Positions 7,019 through 14,491 of a stretch of DNA of 22,077 nt are shown here, piece by piece. Origin of the DNA: JAMWZF01 sp041628615 (GTDB lineage Bacteria; Pseudomonadota; Alphaproteobacteria; Rhodobacterales; Rhodobacteraceae). Both the position numbers and the translations under genes were made by a program. The stretch lies in assembly GCA_041628615.1 (NCBI GenBank), contig JBFKOW010000039.1, positions 1 through 22,077 on the forward strand, given 5' to 3'. The notes under the pieces are model-generated. The model was not told the origin of the DNA. It searched no databases and worked only from the letters and a program-made list of their open reading frames with translations. Every line of letters starts with the position of its first letter. Position 1 is the first letter of the stretch.

Positions 7019-7047
7019 GTGATCACGTTTTCGCGGCGCGTGATCAC
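7019..7047. promoter_or_regulatory. Paired GTGATCAC palindromes upstream of sdhC
   Basis: The perfect 8-bp palindrome GTGATCAC occurs at 7019-7026 and again at 7040-7047, 21 bp apart centre to centre, two helical turns, so both face the same side of the helix. The first has T in front and G behind, the second C in front and A behind. The pair lies in the non-coding gap between the vWA gene and sdhC, upstream of the candidate sdh promoter, and looks like a double operator. The binding protein is unknown. Confidence 0.5.
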
Positions 7048-7084
7048 ATATCCGGCCCCGCGCGCCGCCGCGCTGTCGTGCCCG

Positions 7085-7804
7085 CTACCGTGCCCGACGG
7101 CCGTCCGGCGGCGGAGCGGCGCCGATCTGGTCGGCGACCTCGCGGATCAGCTTCTCGCGGATCCGGGCGGCGTATTGCTCGAACCCGCTGGCGGCGACGA
7201 CGAAAGCGCCCTCGCCGTGGATCACGTTCTCCCAGAAATAGCCGCGCAGGTCGCGGTCGTCGGTCTCGATCACCACCGCGTTGACCACCACCCCGGCGGC
7301 GCGCAGCGCGGCGCGCATGGTCTCGGGCGGGCGGCCCTCGTTCGACACCCCGTCGCCCGAGATGTCGATCACCCGGCGGCGGCACTCCGGCACCGCGTCG
7401 AACAGCGCCACCGACACCGCCAGCGCCTCGCCTATCGCGGTGGAGAACTGCCACCAGACCCGCGGATCCGCGGCCGCTGCGGCGGCCAGCGCGCGGGCGT
7501 CCTCGTGGGTGTCGATCGCCATCCACGGCACCGTGACCTCCTGCCGCGAGGCGCCGGTCCACTGCATCACCGCGACCCGCGCGCGGGACCGCACCAGCGC
7601 CTCGGCCACCACCGAATCCGCCAGCGCCCGGGCCAGCCCGTCGCGCTGGATCGCGTATTCGGTCGGGTCCACCGACCCGGACACGTCGATGGCGAGGATC
7701 AGGGCAAGGTCGCAGGCCCGCGCCGGGGCTGTCCCGATCAGGCCGCAGGCGGACGCCAGCGCGAGGATCAGGCAACGGACCGGGCGGGCGGAAACGCGGC
7801 GCAT
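7085..7804 (-). CDS. Secreted von Willebrand factor A domain protein (DUF1194)
   Basis: A 239-residue protein with an N-terminal signal peptide (hydrophobic residues 11-25, likely cleavage after ARA at residue 30). The rest is one vWA fold of the DUF1194 type with a complete metal-ion-dependent adhesion site: Asp40, Ser42 and Ser44 (DVSGSVD), Thr122 (FSTAIGEAL) and Asp151 (SGDGVSNEG). Cys31 and Cys141 could pair. Such proteins bind divalent cations and usually mediate protein-protein contacts; the role of DUF1194 is not known. The start at 7804 lacks a ribosome-binding site but lies 7 nt after a TAGGCT box (7816-7811), suggesting a leaderless message. It is divergent from the gene at 7903, and its 3' end faces the sdh promoter region in the same direction. 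Confidence 0.85.
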   Translation of the reverse strand: MRRVSARPVRCLILALASACGLIGTAPARACDLALILAIDVSGSVDPTEYAIQRDGLARALADSVVAEALVRSRARVAVMQWTGASRQEVTVPWMAIDTHEDARALAAAAAADPRVWWQFSTAIGEALAVSVALFDAVPECRRRVIDISGDGVSNEGRPPETMRAALRAAGVVVNAVVIETDDRDLRGYFWENVIHGEGAFVVAASGFEQYAARIREKLIREVADQIGAAPPPDGRRAR

Positions 7805-7810
7805 GGCCCG

Positions 7811-7816
7811 AGCCTA
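7811..7816 (-). promoter_or_regulatory. -10-like box of the vWA gene
   Basis: TAGGCT (7816-7811, minus strand) ends exactly 7 nt before the ATG at 7804. No convincing -35 is present at 16-18 bp; TTGAGT (7843-7838) is too far at 21 bp. Confidence 0.3.
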
Positions 7817-7868
7817 CCGCCGAATCCCCGCCCCGCGACTCAAAAAACGGCGATGCGGCGGCGCGCCC

Positions 7869-7897
7869 TTCCGCCCCGCCCGGCGCCGGTGTAGGCA
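7869..7897 (+). promoter_or_regulatory. Putative leaderless promoter of the 7903 gene
   Basis: TTCCGC (7869-7874), a 17-bp spacer and TAGGCA (7892-7897) resemble -35/-10 boxes, ending 6 nt before the ATG at 7903. It is back to back with the vWA promoter in a 98-nt divergent gap. Confidence 0.35.
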
Positions 7898-7902
7898 GCG
7901 GC

Positions 7903-8241
7903 ATGGCGAAGACCGACAAACCCACCCGGCAACAGGTGTTCACCCTGCTCGTCCATGCCGGGCGGGCGCCGGGCGACGACCTGCCCGACTGGGCCACCGG
8001 GGCGGAACTGCTGTGCTACGCCGCCGGCGTGGACGAGGCCGAGGCGGTGCGCGAGACGGTCGCCGTGCTCCGCCGGGCCGGGCTCGCGCCGCTAGACGTG
8101 ACCGGCTACGGCTCGCGCGACGAACGGCTGGCCGAGGGCCATGACATCGACGCCGAGGAACGGGACCTGATGGACCGGGCCGCGGCCGAGAACGCGGTGA
8201 TCGTGGCGCAACTGACCCCGGTGAAGGACGACCCCGCCTGA
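7903..8241 (+). CDS. Small cytoplasmic protein of unknown function
   Basis: A 112-residue acidic protein with no signal peptide or membrane segment. The N-terminal half (KPTRQQVFTLLVHAGRAPGDDLPDWATGAELLCYAAGVDEAEAVRETVAVLRRAG) looks alpha-helical and compact, and the C-terminal third is Asp/Glu-rich (EGHDIDAEERDLMDRAA). I do not recognise a family. Codon use matches its neighbours (G or C in nearly all third positions), which supports it as a real gene. There is no ribosome-binding site before the ATG; a TAGGCA box ends 6 nt upstream. It converges on the Hint-domain gene, 27 nt away. Confidence 0.7.
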   Translation: MAKTDKPTRQQVFTLLVHAGRAPGDDLPDWATGAELLCYAAGVDEAEAVRETVAVLRRAGLAPLDVTGYGSRDERLAEGHDIDAEERDLMDRAAAENAVIVAQLTPVKDDPA

Positions 8242-8268
8242 CGCGCTTCGCCGGCGCGGGCCGGAGCC

Positions 8269-9360
8269 TCAGCAGACATGCGCGAGGGTCAGCGCCTCGT
8301 AGCGCCGCAGCAGCGGCAGCGGACAGGGCGCGTGGTCGGGCGACAGGGCGTCCGGCAGGTCTCCCAGCACCGACACCGCCCGCGCCTCCGGGTCCCGCAG
8401 CAGGCCGCCCGGGGTGAAGCTGCGCACCGCGCAGCCCTCGGCGAGGATCGCCGCCGGCCGGTCCAGCAGGACCTGCCAGTAGGTCCGGGTCCGCACATCC
8501 CGCAGCGGCAGCACCGACCGCCCGTCGCACAGGTGGCCCGCCGCCGCGCTCACGGTCTCGACCCCGAACTGGTATTCCACGTCCGACCCCGCCAGCAGCA
8601 GCCGCTGGTGCCGGGCGACGACGATGTCGCGCTGCAGGCCGTAGAACGGCGCGCGCAGCCGCATCGGGGCGAGCCGGCCCCGCGCCGGGACCTCGACCCC
8701 GCCGGCCCAGAGGACCCGGGCCATCCCGCCGTCGGCGCAGCGCAGCCAGGCGCCCGGCCGTACCGCGTCCAGCCGGCAGAGACCGCCGTCCGCAAGGCTC
8801 AGCCGGGCCGCCCCGTCGAGCCCCGGCATCGGGCCGACCGGCGCCAGGTGATCGGCCAGCGCCAGCCATGACAGCCCGTGCCCGTGCCGCACCCCGTCGC
8901 CGCCGGTCATCAGCCGTCTCGCGTCGCGCAGGCCCAGCGGCATCGGCCCCGGCACCCCGGCCTGCCACAGCCGGCCGGTATCCGGGTCGTAGAGGCTGAG
9001 CCGGCCGCAGCGGGCCGGGGCGTCCCAGCCATAGGTGACGCGCAGCGCGGCGGCGGGCGCGGTCAGCCCGGCGGCGAGCCGCCCCGCCACCACCCGGGCG
9101 CCGACCCGGTGGCGCAGGGTCAGCACCCCGCCGGCGGCGACGAACAGCGAAAGCCGGACCGGCCACGGCGCCTCGGCGGCGTAGTGGACCAGCGGCACCG
9201 CCGGTCCGCCGGGGATGAAATCGATCTCGAGCTGCAGGGTTCCGGCGGCCAGCAGGCCCTCGGCCGGATGCGGGTCGCGGCGGCAGGGCTGCGGCGGCGC
9301 GTCGAGCCCGGCGGGGCGGAACGCCGCGCCCTCGGCATCGCGCAGGCCGATCCAGGTCAT
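8269..9360 (-). CDS. Hint-domain (Hint_2-like) protein with degenerate nucleophile site
   Basis: A 363-residue protein. Residues 1-170 look like a beta-rich, LamG-like region (LQLEIDFIPGG, LSLFVAAGGVLTLRHRVG, LSLYDPDTGRLW). Residues 180-325 resemble the Hedgehog/intein Hint_2 domain common in Rhodobacterales: ADGGLCRLDAVRPGAW, VLWAGGVEVPARGRLAPMRLRA, and DIVVARHQRLLL, whose His251 matches the ISPQHR-type block. Aligning with the usual start of Hint_2 (C-F-x-x-G-T), the nucleophilic Cys falls on Gly180 and the G-T pair is absent, so self-cleavage looks impossible by the normal route. No signal peptide is evident. The role of these proteins is unknown. The start at 9360 has neither a clear ribosome-binding site nor a promoter directly before it, so the true start is less certain. 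Confidence 0.72.
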   Translation of the reverse strand: MTWIGLRDAEGAAFRPAGLDAPPQPCRRDPHPAEGLLAAGTLQLEIDFIPGGPAVPLVHYAAEAPWPVRLSLFVAAGGVLTLRHRVGARVVAGRLAAGLTAPAAALRVTYGWDAPARCGRLSLYDPDTGRLWQAGVPGPMPLGLRDARRLMTGGDGVRHGHGLSWLALADHLAPVGPMPGLDGAARLSLADGGLCRLDAVRPGAWLRCADGGMARVLWAGGVEVPARGRLAPMRLRAPFYGLQRDIVVARHQRLLLAGSDVEYQFGVETVSAAAGHLCDGRSVLPLRDVRTRTYWQVLLDRPAAILAEGCAVRSFTPGGLLRDPEARAVSVLGDLPDALSPDHAPCPLPLLRRYEALTLAHVC

Positions 9361-9481
9361 GCCCAGGGGCCCCGGTCAACGACGAACCCGAGCCGTCTGC
9401 GATCAGCACTCATCGGCACCCACCCTCCGCAGGGGGGACACCTCGACGACGGCGCACCAGCACAGCGCACATTTCCGCGGA

Positions 9482-9522
9482 TCACTGCCCGCCGTTACTC
9501 TATATCTTGTGGTCACTGCCCG
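9482..9522. repeat. 10-bp direct repeat flanking an AT-rich core
   Basis: TCACTGCCCG occurs at 9482-9491 and 9513-9522, 31 bp apart (about three helical turns), around an AT-rich segment (TTACTCTATATCTTGTGG, 9495-9512) that is unusual in this GC-rich window. Confidence 0.5.
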
Positions 9523-9576
9523 TGCCCACGGCTCATTTCGAGCTTCTGGTGGATGCCCTGCCTCGGGTCCCTTCTT

Positions 9577-9592
9577 GTTAACCTTGGTTAAC
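9577..9592. promoter_or_regulatory. Perfect inverted repeat GTTAACC-TT-GGTTAAC
   Basis: Two 7-bp arms around a 2-bp centre. It contains TTAA twice, separated by 6 bp, close to but not the same as the CtrA pattern TTAA-N7-TTAA. It could be an operator for the Hint gene or dapE, or lie at the 5' end of a transcript. Confidence 0.4.
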
Positions 9593-9691
9593 GCGAAATC
9601 GGCCCAGCTGTCAGCGGTTTGATGCCGCCGCCCGTCGCCGACCTGCCGCCGTGCGGCTTTTCGGACACGGCGGCGGCGGCGAACGGGGGCC

Positions 9692-9719
9692 TTGCAACCG
9701 CCGGAGGGACGGCTAGGCA
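9692..9719 (+). promoter_or_regulatory. Candidate dapE promoter
   Basis: TTGCAA (9692-9697), a 16-bp spacer and TAGGCA (9714-9719). Transcription would start near 9726, leaving a 19-nt leader that contains the AAGGAG ribosome-binding site. Confidence 0.45.
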
Positions 9720-9744
9720 GAGGAGGCAGGACAAGGAGACCCGG

Positions 9745-10911
9745 ATGACCCAAGACCTTCCGCCCAGCGATCCCGTCGCCCTGACCGCCGCCCTGGTCCG
9801 CTGCCGGTCGGTCACGCCGGACGCCGCCGACGCCATGCGCCTGCTTGCCGGCCGGCTTGGCGAGGCAGGGTTCGACTGCACGCGGGTGGACCGGGGCGGG
9901 GTGCCGAACCTGTTCGCGCGGTTCGGTCCGAAGGACGCGGCGCGGAGCTTCGGGTTCAACGGCCACCTCGACGTGGTGCCGCCGGGCGTCGAGTCGGACT
10001 GGACCCATCCCGCCTTCGGCGCCCGGATCGAGAACGGCCGGATGTTCGGGCGCGGCACGGTGGACATGAAATCCGGGGTCGCCGCCTTCGCCGCCGCCGC
10101 GATCGACTTCGTGCGCGCCGCCCCGCCGGCCGATGGCGCGGTGATCCTTGCCATCACCGGCGACGAGGAAGGCCCGGCCCGCGACGGAACCCGCGCCCTG
10201 CTCGACTGGATGGCCGAGACCGGCGAGCGGATGGACGCCTGCCTGGTCGGCGAACCGACCTGCCCCGAGGTGATGGGCGAGGCGATGAAGATCGGCCGGC
10301 GCGGGTCGATGACCGTGCATTTCACCGTGAAGGGGGTGCAGGGCCACGCCGCCTATCCGCACCGGGCGATCAACCCGCTGCCGGCGATCGCCCGGCTGGC
10401 GGACCGGCTGGCGGGGCTGCGGCTCGATTCCGGGACCGACCACTTCGACCCCTCCACCATCGCGCTGGTGACCATCGACACCGGCAACCCGGCGACCAAC
10501 GTGATCCCGGCCAGCGCCCGGATGTCGGCCAACATCCGGTTCAATGACCTGCACAGCGGGCATTCGGTGGCCGAGGTACTCGGCAAGGTGGCCGAGGAGG
10601 TGGCCGAGGGCTTCGACGTCGACATCGACATGGAGGTGTCGATCTCGGGCGAGGCGTTCCTGACCCCGCCGGGGCCGCTGTCCGATCTCGTCGCCGCGGC
10701 GGTGGAGGCCGAGACCGGCCGCCGCCCGGCACTGTCCACCTCGGGCGGCACCTCGGACGCGCGCTTCGTCAAGGACCATTGCCCGGTCGTCGAGTTCGGC
10801 CTCGTCGGACAGGGGATGCACGCGGTGGACGAAAGCGTGGACGTCGGCCAGATCGGCACGCTCAAGGCGATCTACCGCCGGATCCTCGACGCCTATTTCG
10901 CCGCGCCCTGA
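9745..10911 (+). CDS. dapE: Succinyl-diaminopimelate desuccinylase
   Basis: A 388-residue M20-family zinc hydrolase that removes succinate from N-succinyl-LL-2,6-diaminopimelate in the lysine and meso-DAP pathway. Zinc ligands and catalytic residues correspond to Haemophilus DapE: His74 (GHLDVVP), Asp107 (GTVDMKSG), Glu141 (general base) and Glu142 (GDEEGPA), Glu170 (VGEPTCPE) and His359 (GQGMHAVDES). The central dimerisation lid lies at about residues 183-295, beginning with GRRGSMTVHFTVKGVQGHAAYPH. The ATG at 9745 is chosen because AAGGAG lies just upstream and family similarity begins there; the reading frame stays open further upstream but is not protein-like. No other dap genes are in the window. 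Confidence 0.95.
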   Translation: MTQDLPPSDPVALTAALVRCRSVTPDAADAMRLLAGRLGEAGFDCTRVDRGGVPNLFARFGPKDAARSFGFNGHLDVVPPGVESDWTHPAFGARIENGRMFGRGTVDMKSGVAAFAAAAIDFVRAAPPADGAVILAITGDEEGPARDGTRALLDWMAETGERMDACLVGEPTCPEVMGEAMKIGRRGSMTVHFTVKGVQGHAAYPHRAINPLPAIARLADRLAGLRLDSGTDHFDPSTIALVTIDTGNPATNVIPASARMSANIRFNDLHSGHSVAEVLGKVAEEVAEGFDVDIDMEVSISGEAFLTPPGPLSDLVAAAVEAETGRRPALSTSGGTSDARFVKDHCPVVEFGLVGQGMHAVDESVDVGQIGTLKAIYRRILDAYFAAP

Positions 10912-10933
10912 ACGGGAACCGCGGCCGCAACGG

Positions 10934-10963
10934 TTGATCGCGCGGACCGCTCGGCGCTAGGCT
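10934..10963 (+). promoter_or_regulatory. Promoter of the secreted-protein pair
   Basis: TTGATC (10934-10939), an 18-bp spacer and TAGGCT (10958-10963). Transcription would start near 10970, just before the GGAGG ribosome-binding site at 10972-10976. Confidence 0.5.
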
Positions 10964-10983
10964 GGAGCGGTGGAGGATTGGCC

Positions 10984-11547
10984 GTGGTGCGGGGTCCGGT
11001 TCGGTTTGCATCGGTTGTGGTGGCGGCGCTCGCCTCGGGCGGCGGCCCGGCGGCGGCGCAGGCGGCCGACCCGGCCGGGGGCATCCTCGGCGACGGCTTC
11101 CGCGCCTGCCTGCAGGACCGGATCGGTGCCGCCGGCCCCGCCGATACCGCGGACGACCGGCTCCGCCTCACCGTGTCCTTCCAGACCTGCTGGCAGGCCG
11201 CCGCGCTTGTCGCGGACTGCCCGCAGGGCCGCCTCGGACCCTGCGCGCTCGAGGCGCAGGGACAGGTGGTCGCCGCCCGCTACCTCGCCGCGGCGCGGGC
11301 TGCCGACCTGCCCGCCGACCTGCGTCGGCTGGCCGAGGTGGTGACCGGGCTGAACCGCCCGCGCAACCGCGACCGCTGCCGTGCCGACCACGGCGCGGGC
11401 ACTGCCCCCGCGACGGACGATCCCGAGGACCTGCGCGCCGCCTTGGCGGCCGGGCTGGTCGCCGACGCGACCTGCGACGCAATCTTCGGCCTGGTCGACC
11501 TTGCGGTGGTCGAGGGGCTGCTGCTGCACGCGGGGGCCGCCCGGTGA
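10984..11547 (+). CDS. Secreted Cys-containing protein of unknown function
   Basis: A 187-residue protein with a signal peptide (hydrophobic residues 8-24, cleavage probably after AQA). The mature part is helical and Ala-rich and has six cysteines, in RACLQ, QTCWQ, ADCPQ, GPCALEAQ, RDRCRAD and ATCDAI, an even number that would suit periplasmic disulfides. The segment FQTCWQ to LEAQGQVVAARYLAAA faintly recalls LprI-like helical Cys domains, but I would not assign that family. The GTG at 10984 is chosen because GGAGG lies 7 nt upstream; TTG at 10978 would be too close to it. The stop overlaps the next gene as GTGA. Confidence 0.75.
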   Translation: MVRGPVRFASVVVAALASGGGPAAAQAADPAGGILGDGFRACLQDRIGAAGPADTADDRLRLTVSFQTCWQAAALVADCPQGRLGPCALEAQGQVVAARYLAAARAADLPADLRRLAEVVTGLNRPRNRDRCRADHGAGTAPATDDPEDLRAALAAGLVADATCDAIFGLVDLAVVEGLLLHAGAAR

Positions 11548-11990
11548 CCCGCGCCGCCCGCCTCCGCGCCGGGGCGCTGGCCGCCGCCGTGCTGGCACCG
11601 GTCCCGGCCGCCGCCGACTGCCCGACCGACACGTGGGCGCGGATCCTGTCGCCGGCGGCGCAGACCCCGGTGCTGCGCGACCGGCTCCGCACCGGCAGCG
11701 GCCGCGAGGTGCTGCTGTTCGAGATGACGACGCTGGAGGGCGACCCGATGGCCGGGGACTTCGCCAAGCTCTGGGTCTTCGCCGTCTTCTCGGAGGCGCC
11801 GGTCCCCTGCATCGCCGCCGCCGCGAGCCTCGGCAGCTATGCCGCGACCACGGGGCCGGCCGGCGACGGCGCAACGCGGACCTATCACCTCGATCTCTAC
11901 CGGGGCGGCGACCATGCGACGCTCGGCTTCTACGACGGCGCGCCGGCGCTGGACGAGATCGTCGAGCGGGCGCTCGCCGCCCTCGACTGA
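11544..11990 (+). CDS. Small secreted protein, second gene of the pair
   Basis: A 148-residue protein with a signal peptide (residues 5-24, cleavage before DCPTDTW). The mature part has two cysteines (the second in APVPCIAAAASLG) and an alternating beta-like section (REVLLFEMTTLEGDPMAGDFAKLWVFAVFSEAP; RTYHLDLYRGGDHATLGFYDG). No known family was recognised. The GTG start overlaps the preceding stop codon by four bases (GTGA), so the two proteins are almost certainly made together. Both carry signal peptides, which suggests they act in the same compartment, possibly as partners. Confidence 0.75.
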   Translation: MTRAARLRAGALAAAVLAPVPAAADCPTDTWARILSPAAQTPVLRDRLRTGSGREVLLFEMTTLEGDPMAGDFAKLWVFAVFSEAPVPCIAAAASLGSYAATTGPAGDGATRTYHLDLYRGGDHATLGFYDGAPALDEIVERALAALD

Positions 11991-12052
11991 GCCGCCCGCC
12001 GGAGTTCCGGGCCGTCGTCCCCGCCGCCTCGATGGCGCCCCGGGGCCGGGCC

Positions 12053-12096
12053 GATACCGACGCAATACCGACGTGATACCGACGCGATACCGCCCG
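12053..12096. repeat. Four 11-bp tandem repeats upstream of rnr
   Basis: Units GATACCGACGC (12053-12063), AATACCGACGT (12064-12074), GATACCGACGC (12075-12085) and the degenerate GATACCGCCCG (12086-12096). The period is about one helical turn. The array ends 66 nt before the rnr start codon, upstream of its -10-like box. Confidence 0.7.
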
Positions 12097-12126
12097 CGAA
12101 ATTCGCGCCCCGACGCCGGTTCCCGC

Positions 12127-12156
12127 GTGGCGCGGGCGCGGGGGCCGTGCTAGGTC
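12127..12156 (+). promoter_or_regulatory. Putative leaderless promoter of rnr
   Basis: TAGGTC (12151-12156) ends exactly 7 nt before the ATG at 12163. A weak -35, GTGGCG (12127-12132), lies at an 18-bp spacing. Confidence 0.35.
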
Positions 12157-12162
12157 TCGGCC

Positions 12163-14433
12163 ATGAGCAGCCTCCCTTCCCGCGACGCGATCCTGCGCTG
12201 GATCGCCGACAATCCGACCCAGACCTCGAAGCGCGACATCGCCAAGGCCTTCGGCCTGAAGGGCGCGCAGCGCATTGATCTCAAGAGGATTCTCCGGGAT
12301 CTCGAGGAGGAGGGGCACCTGGCCCGGCGGCGCCGCAGCTACCGGGACCCGGACCGCCTGCCGCCGGTGACGGTGCTGCGGCTGATGGAGCCCGACAGCG
12401 ACGGCGACCTGTTCGCCGAACCGCTGGAATGGCACGGCAGCGGCGCCGCGCCCCGCATCCTCTTCCTGCCCCGCGCCACCGACCCCGCCCCCGCCCCCGG
12501 CGACCGGATCCTCGCCAAGATCGAGCCGGTCACCGACCCCGAGCGCCACAGCCACCACTACGTCGCCCGGCTGATCCGGCGCATCGGGTCCAATCCGGTG
12601 CGGCTACTCGGGATCTTCCGCAAGGGGTCGGAAGGCGGGCGCATCCTGCCGATCGACAAGGGCTCGGACCGGGAATGGTCGGTTGCCCCCGGAGCCACCG
12701 GCGGCGCCCGCGAGGGCGAACTCGTCGAGGCAGAGCAGGCCGGTCCGCGGGCGCGGCTGGGCCTGCCGAAGGCGCGGATCGTCGCCCGGCTGGGCGACCC
12801 CACCGCGCCACGGGCGGTCAGTCTCATCGCGATCCACCAGCACGGCATCCCCGATGCCTTTCCCGACGACGTGGTCGCCGAGGCCGACAGCGCGAAACCG
12901 GCCGGTCTCAAGGGCCGCGAGGACCTGCGCCACCTCGACCTCGTGACCATCGACCCGCACGACGCCCGCGACCGGGACGACGCGGTTCTGGCGATCCCCG
13001 ACGACGACCCGGCGAACGAAGGCGGCTTCGTGCTCTGGGTCGCGATCGCGGATGTCGCGCATTACGTCCGTCCCGGATCCGCGCTGGACCGCGAGGCGCG
13101 CAAACGGGGCAATTCGACCTATTTCCCGGACCGGGTGGTGCCGATGCTGCCCGACCGGCTCTCGGGCGACCTCTGCTCCCTGCACGAGTCGGTGCCTCGG
13201 GCCTGCCTCGCGGTGCGGATGGTGATCTCGGCCAGCGGGGAGAAACGGGCCCACAGCTTCCACCGCGGGCTGATGCGGTCGCGCGGCTCGCTCAACTACC
13301 GCGAGGCGCAGGCCGCCATCGACGGCAAACCGAACGACCGGACCGCGCCGCTGCTCGAACCCGTGCTGTCGCCGCTGTTTGCCGCCTACGCCGCGCTGCG
13401 CGCCGCCCGAAATGCGCGCCAGCCGCTCGACCTCGACCTGCCCGAGCGGGAGATCGTGCTGTCGGACGCCGGCGAGGTGGTCAGCGTCGACCAGAAGGAA
13501 CGGCTCGACGCGCACCGGCTGATCGAGGAATTCATGGTGCTGGCCAACGTCGCCGCCGCCGAGACGCTGATCGCGAAGAAGACGCCGCTGCTGTTCCGGG
13601 TCCACGAGGAACCCGACCCCGAGAAGCTCGACGCCCTGCGCGAGACCGCGGAGGCGGCGGGGCTGACGCTGGCCAAGGGGCAGGTGCTCAAGACAGCGCA
13701 TCTCAACCGGCTGCTGGCCCAGGCCGAGGGCACCGACCACGACGAACTGATCAACATGGCGACCCTGCGGTCGATGCAGCAGGCATATTACGCGCCGAAG
13801 AATTTCGGTCATTTCGGGCTGGCGCTGCGGAACTACGCCCATTTCACCTCGCCGATCCGGCGCTATTCCGACCTCGTCGTGCACCGCGCGCTGATCCGCG
13901 CCCACGGCTGGGGCGACGACGGCCTGACGCCGGAAGAAGAGGCCGATCTGGAGGCCACCGCGCAGCACATCTCCGAGACCGAGCGGCGGTCGATGATGGC
14001 AGAGCGCGACACCACCGACCGCTACCTCGCCGCCTTCCTGTCGGAACGGATCGGGACCGAGATGGAGGGCCGGGTCAGCGGCATCGCGCGCTTCGGCGTG
14101 TTCGTGAAGCTGGACGGCAGCGGCGCCGACGGACTGATCCCGATCCGCGACCTCGGCGACGAGTATTTCCACCACGACCGGGACAGCCAGTCCCTGATGG
14201 GGGCCGATACCGGCCGGGTCATCGCGCTGGGTCAGCGGATGCGGGTCCGGCTGCGGGAGGCGGCGCCGGTGACCGGCGGGCTGCTGCTCGAGCCGGTCGG
14301 TGCGGCAGGGGCCCCGGCCGAAGCGGGCAAGGGGCCGCGCCGCCGGGGCGGTCCGCCGCCGCGGCGCAAGATGGGGCAGGCCCGGCACAAGGCCGCCAAG
14401 GTCAAGCGGAAGGTCGCCCGCCGGCGCAAGTAG
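12163..14433 (+). CDS. rnr: Ribonuclease R
   Basis: A 756-residue 3'-5' exoribonuclease that degrades structured RNA. Domain order is that of RNase R: an N-terminal winged helix (residues 5-60), cold-shock domains (about 70-240), the RNB catalytic domain (about 255-600), an S1 domain (about 631-705, MEGRVSGIARFGVFVKL) and a Lys/Arg-rich tail (about 710-756). The metal-binding aspartates are Asp264, Asp270, Asp272 and Asp273 (IDPHDARDRDD), matching Asp272, 278, 280 and 281 of E. coli RNase R. The full set of flanking domains separates it from RNase II. No ribosome-binding site is visible, but the -10-like box suggests a leaderless mRNA. It is a single gene with an 11-bp repeat array upstream. 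Confidence 0.96.
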   Translation: MSSLPSRDAILRWIADNPTQTSKRDIAKAFGLKGAQRIDLKRILRDLEEEGHLARRRRSYRDPDRLPPVTVLRLMEPDSDGDLFAEPLEWHGSGAAPRILFLPRATDPAPAPGDRILAKIEPVTDPERHSHHYVARLIRRIGSNPVRLLGIFRKGSEGGRILPIDKGSDREWSVAPGATGGAREGELVEAEQAGPRARLGLPKARIVARLGDPTAPRAVSLIAIHQHGIPDAFPDDVVAEADSAKPAGLKGREDLRHLDLVTIDPHDARDRDDAVLAIPDDDPANEGGFVLWVAIADVAHYVRPGSALDREARKRGNSTYFPDRVVPMLPDRLSGDLCSLHESVPRACLAVRMVISASGEKRAHSFHRGLMRSRGSLNYREAQAAIDGKPNDRTAPLLEPVLSPLFAAYAALRAARNARQPLDLDLPEREIVLSDAGEVVSVDQKERLDAHRLIEEFMVLANVAAAETLIAKKTPLLFRVHEEPDPEKLDALRETAEAAGLTLAKGQVLKTAHLNRLLAQAEGTDHDELINMATLRSMQQAYYAPKNFGHFGLALRNYAHFTSPIRRYSDLVVHRALIRAHGWGDDGLTPEEEADLEATAQHISETERRSMMAERDTTDRYLAAFLSERIGTEMEGRVSGIARFGVFVKLDGSGADGLIPIRDLGDEYFHHDRDSQSLMGADTGRVIALGQRMRVRLREAAPVTGGLLLEPVGAAGAPAEAGKGPRRRGGPPPRRKMGQARHKAAKVKRKVARRRK

Positions 14434-14457
14434 ACGGCTGCGCCGGGTCCGGCGGCA

Positions 14458-14485
14458 TTGCGGACGCCCGCCGCGCCGCTAGGGT
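14458..14485 (+). promoter_or_regulatory. Promoter in front of the transglycosylase leader ORF
   Basis: TTGCGG (14458-14463), a 16-bp spacer and TAGGGT (14480-14485). Transcription would start at 14492, the A of the leader ORF start codon. Confidence 0.45.
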
Positions 14486-14491
14486 GGCGGC

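Larger units (their letters stand above)
9361..9744. other. 384-nt non-coding region between the Hint gene and dapE
   Basis: I see no credible gene here on either strand. It holds a 10-bp direct repeat around an AT-rich segment (9482-9522), a perfect 16-bp inverted repeat (9577-9592) and a dapE promoter (9692-9719). It must also contain any promoter for the Hint gene, which I could not place; TATAGA on the minus strand (9504-9499) is a weak -10 candidate without a -35. Confidence 0.6.

Noticed and set aside
8242..8258. Terminator between the 7903 gene and the Hint gene (CGCGC...GCGCG)
   Set aside because: Only a 5-bp stem with a 7-nt loop and no T tract; expected by chance in such GC-rich DNA.
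9577..9592. CtrA binding site
   Set aside because: The two TTAA words are 6 bp apart rather than the 7 of the CtrA consensus, and the perfect dyad symmetry is better described as a generic operator.
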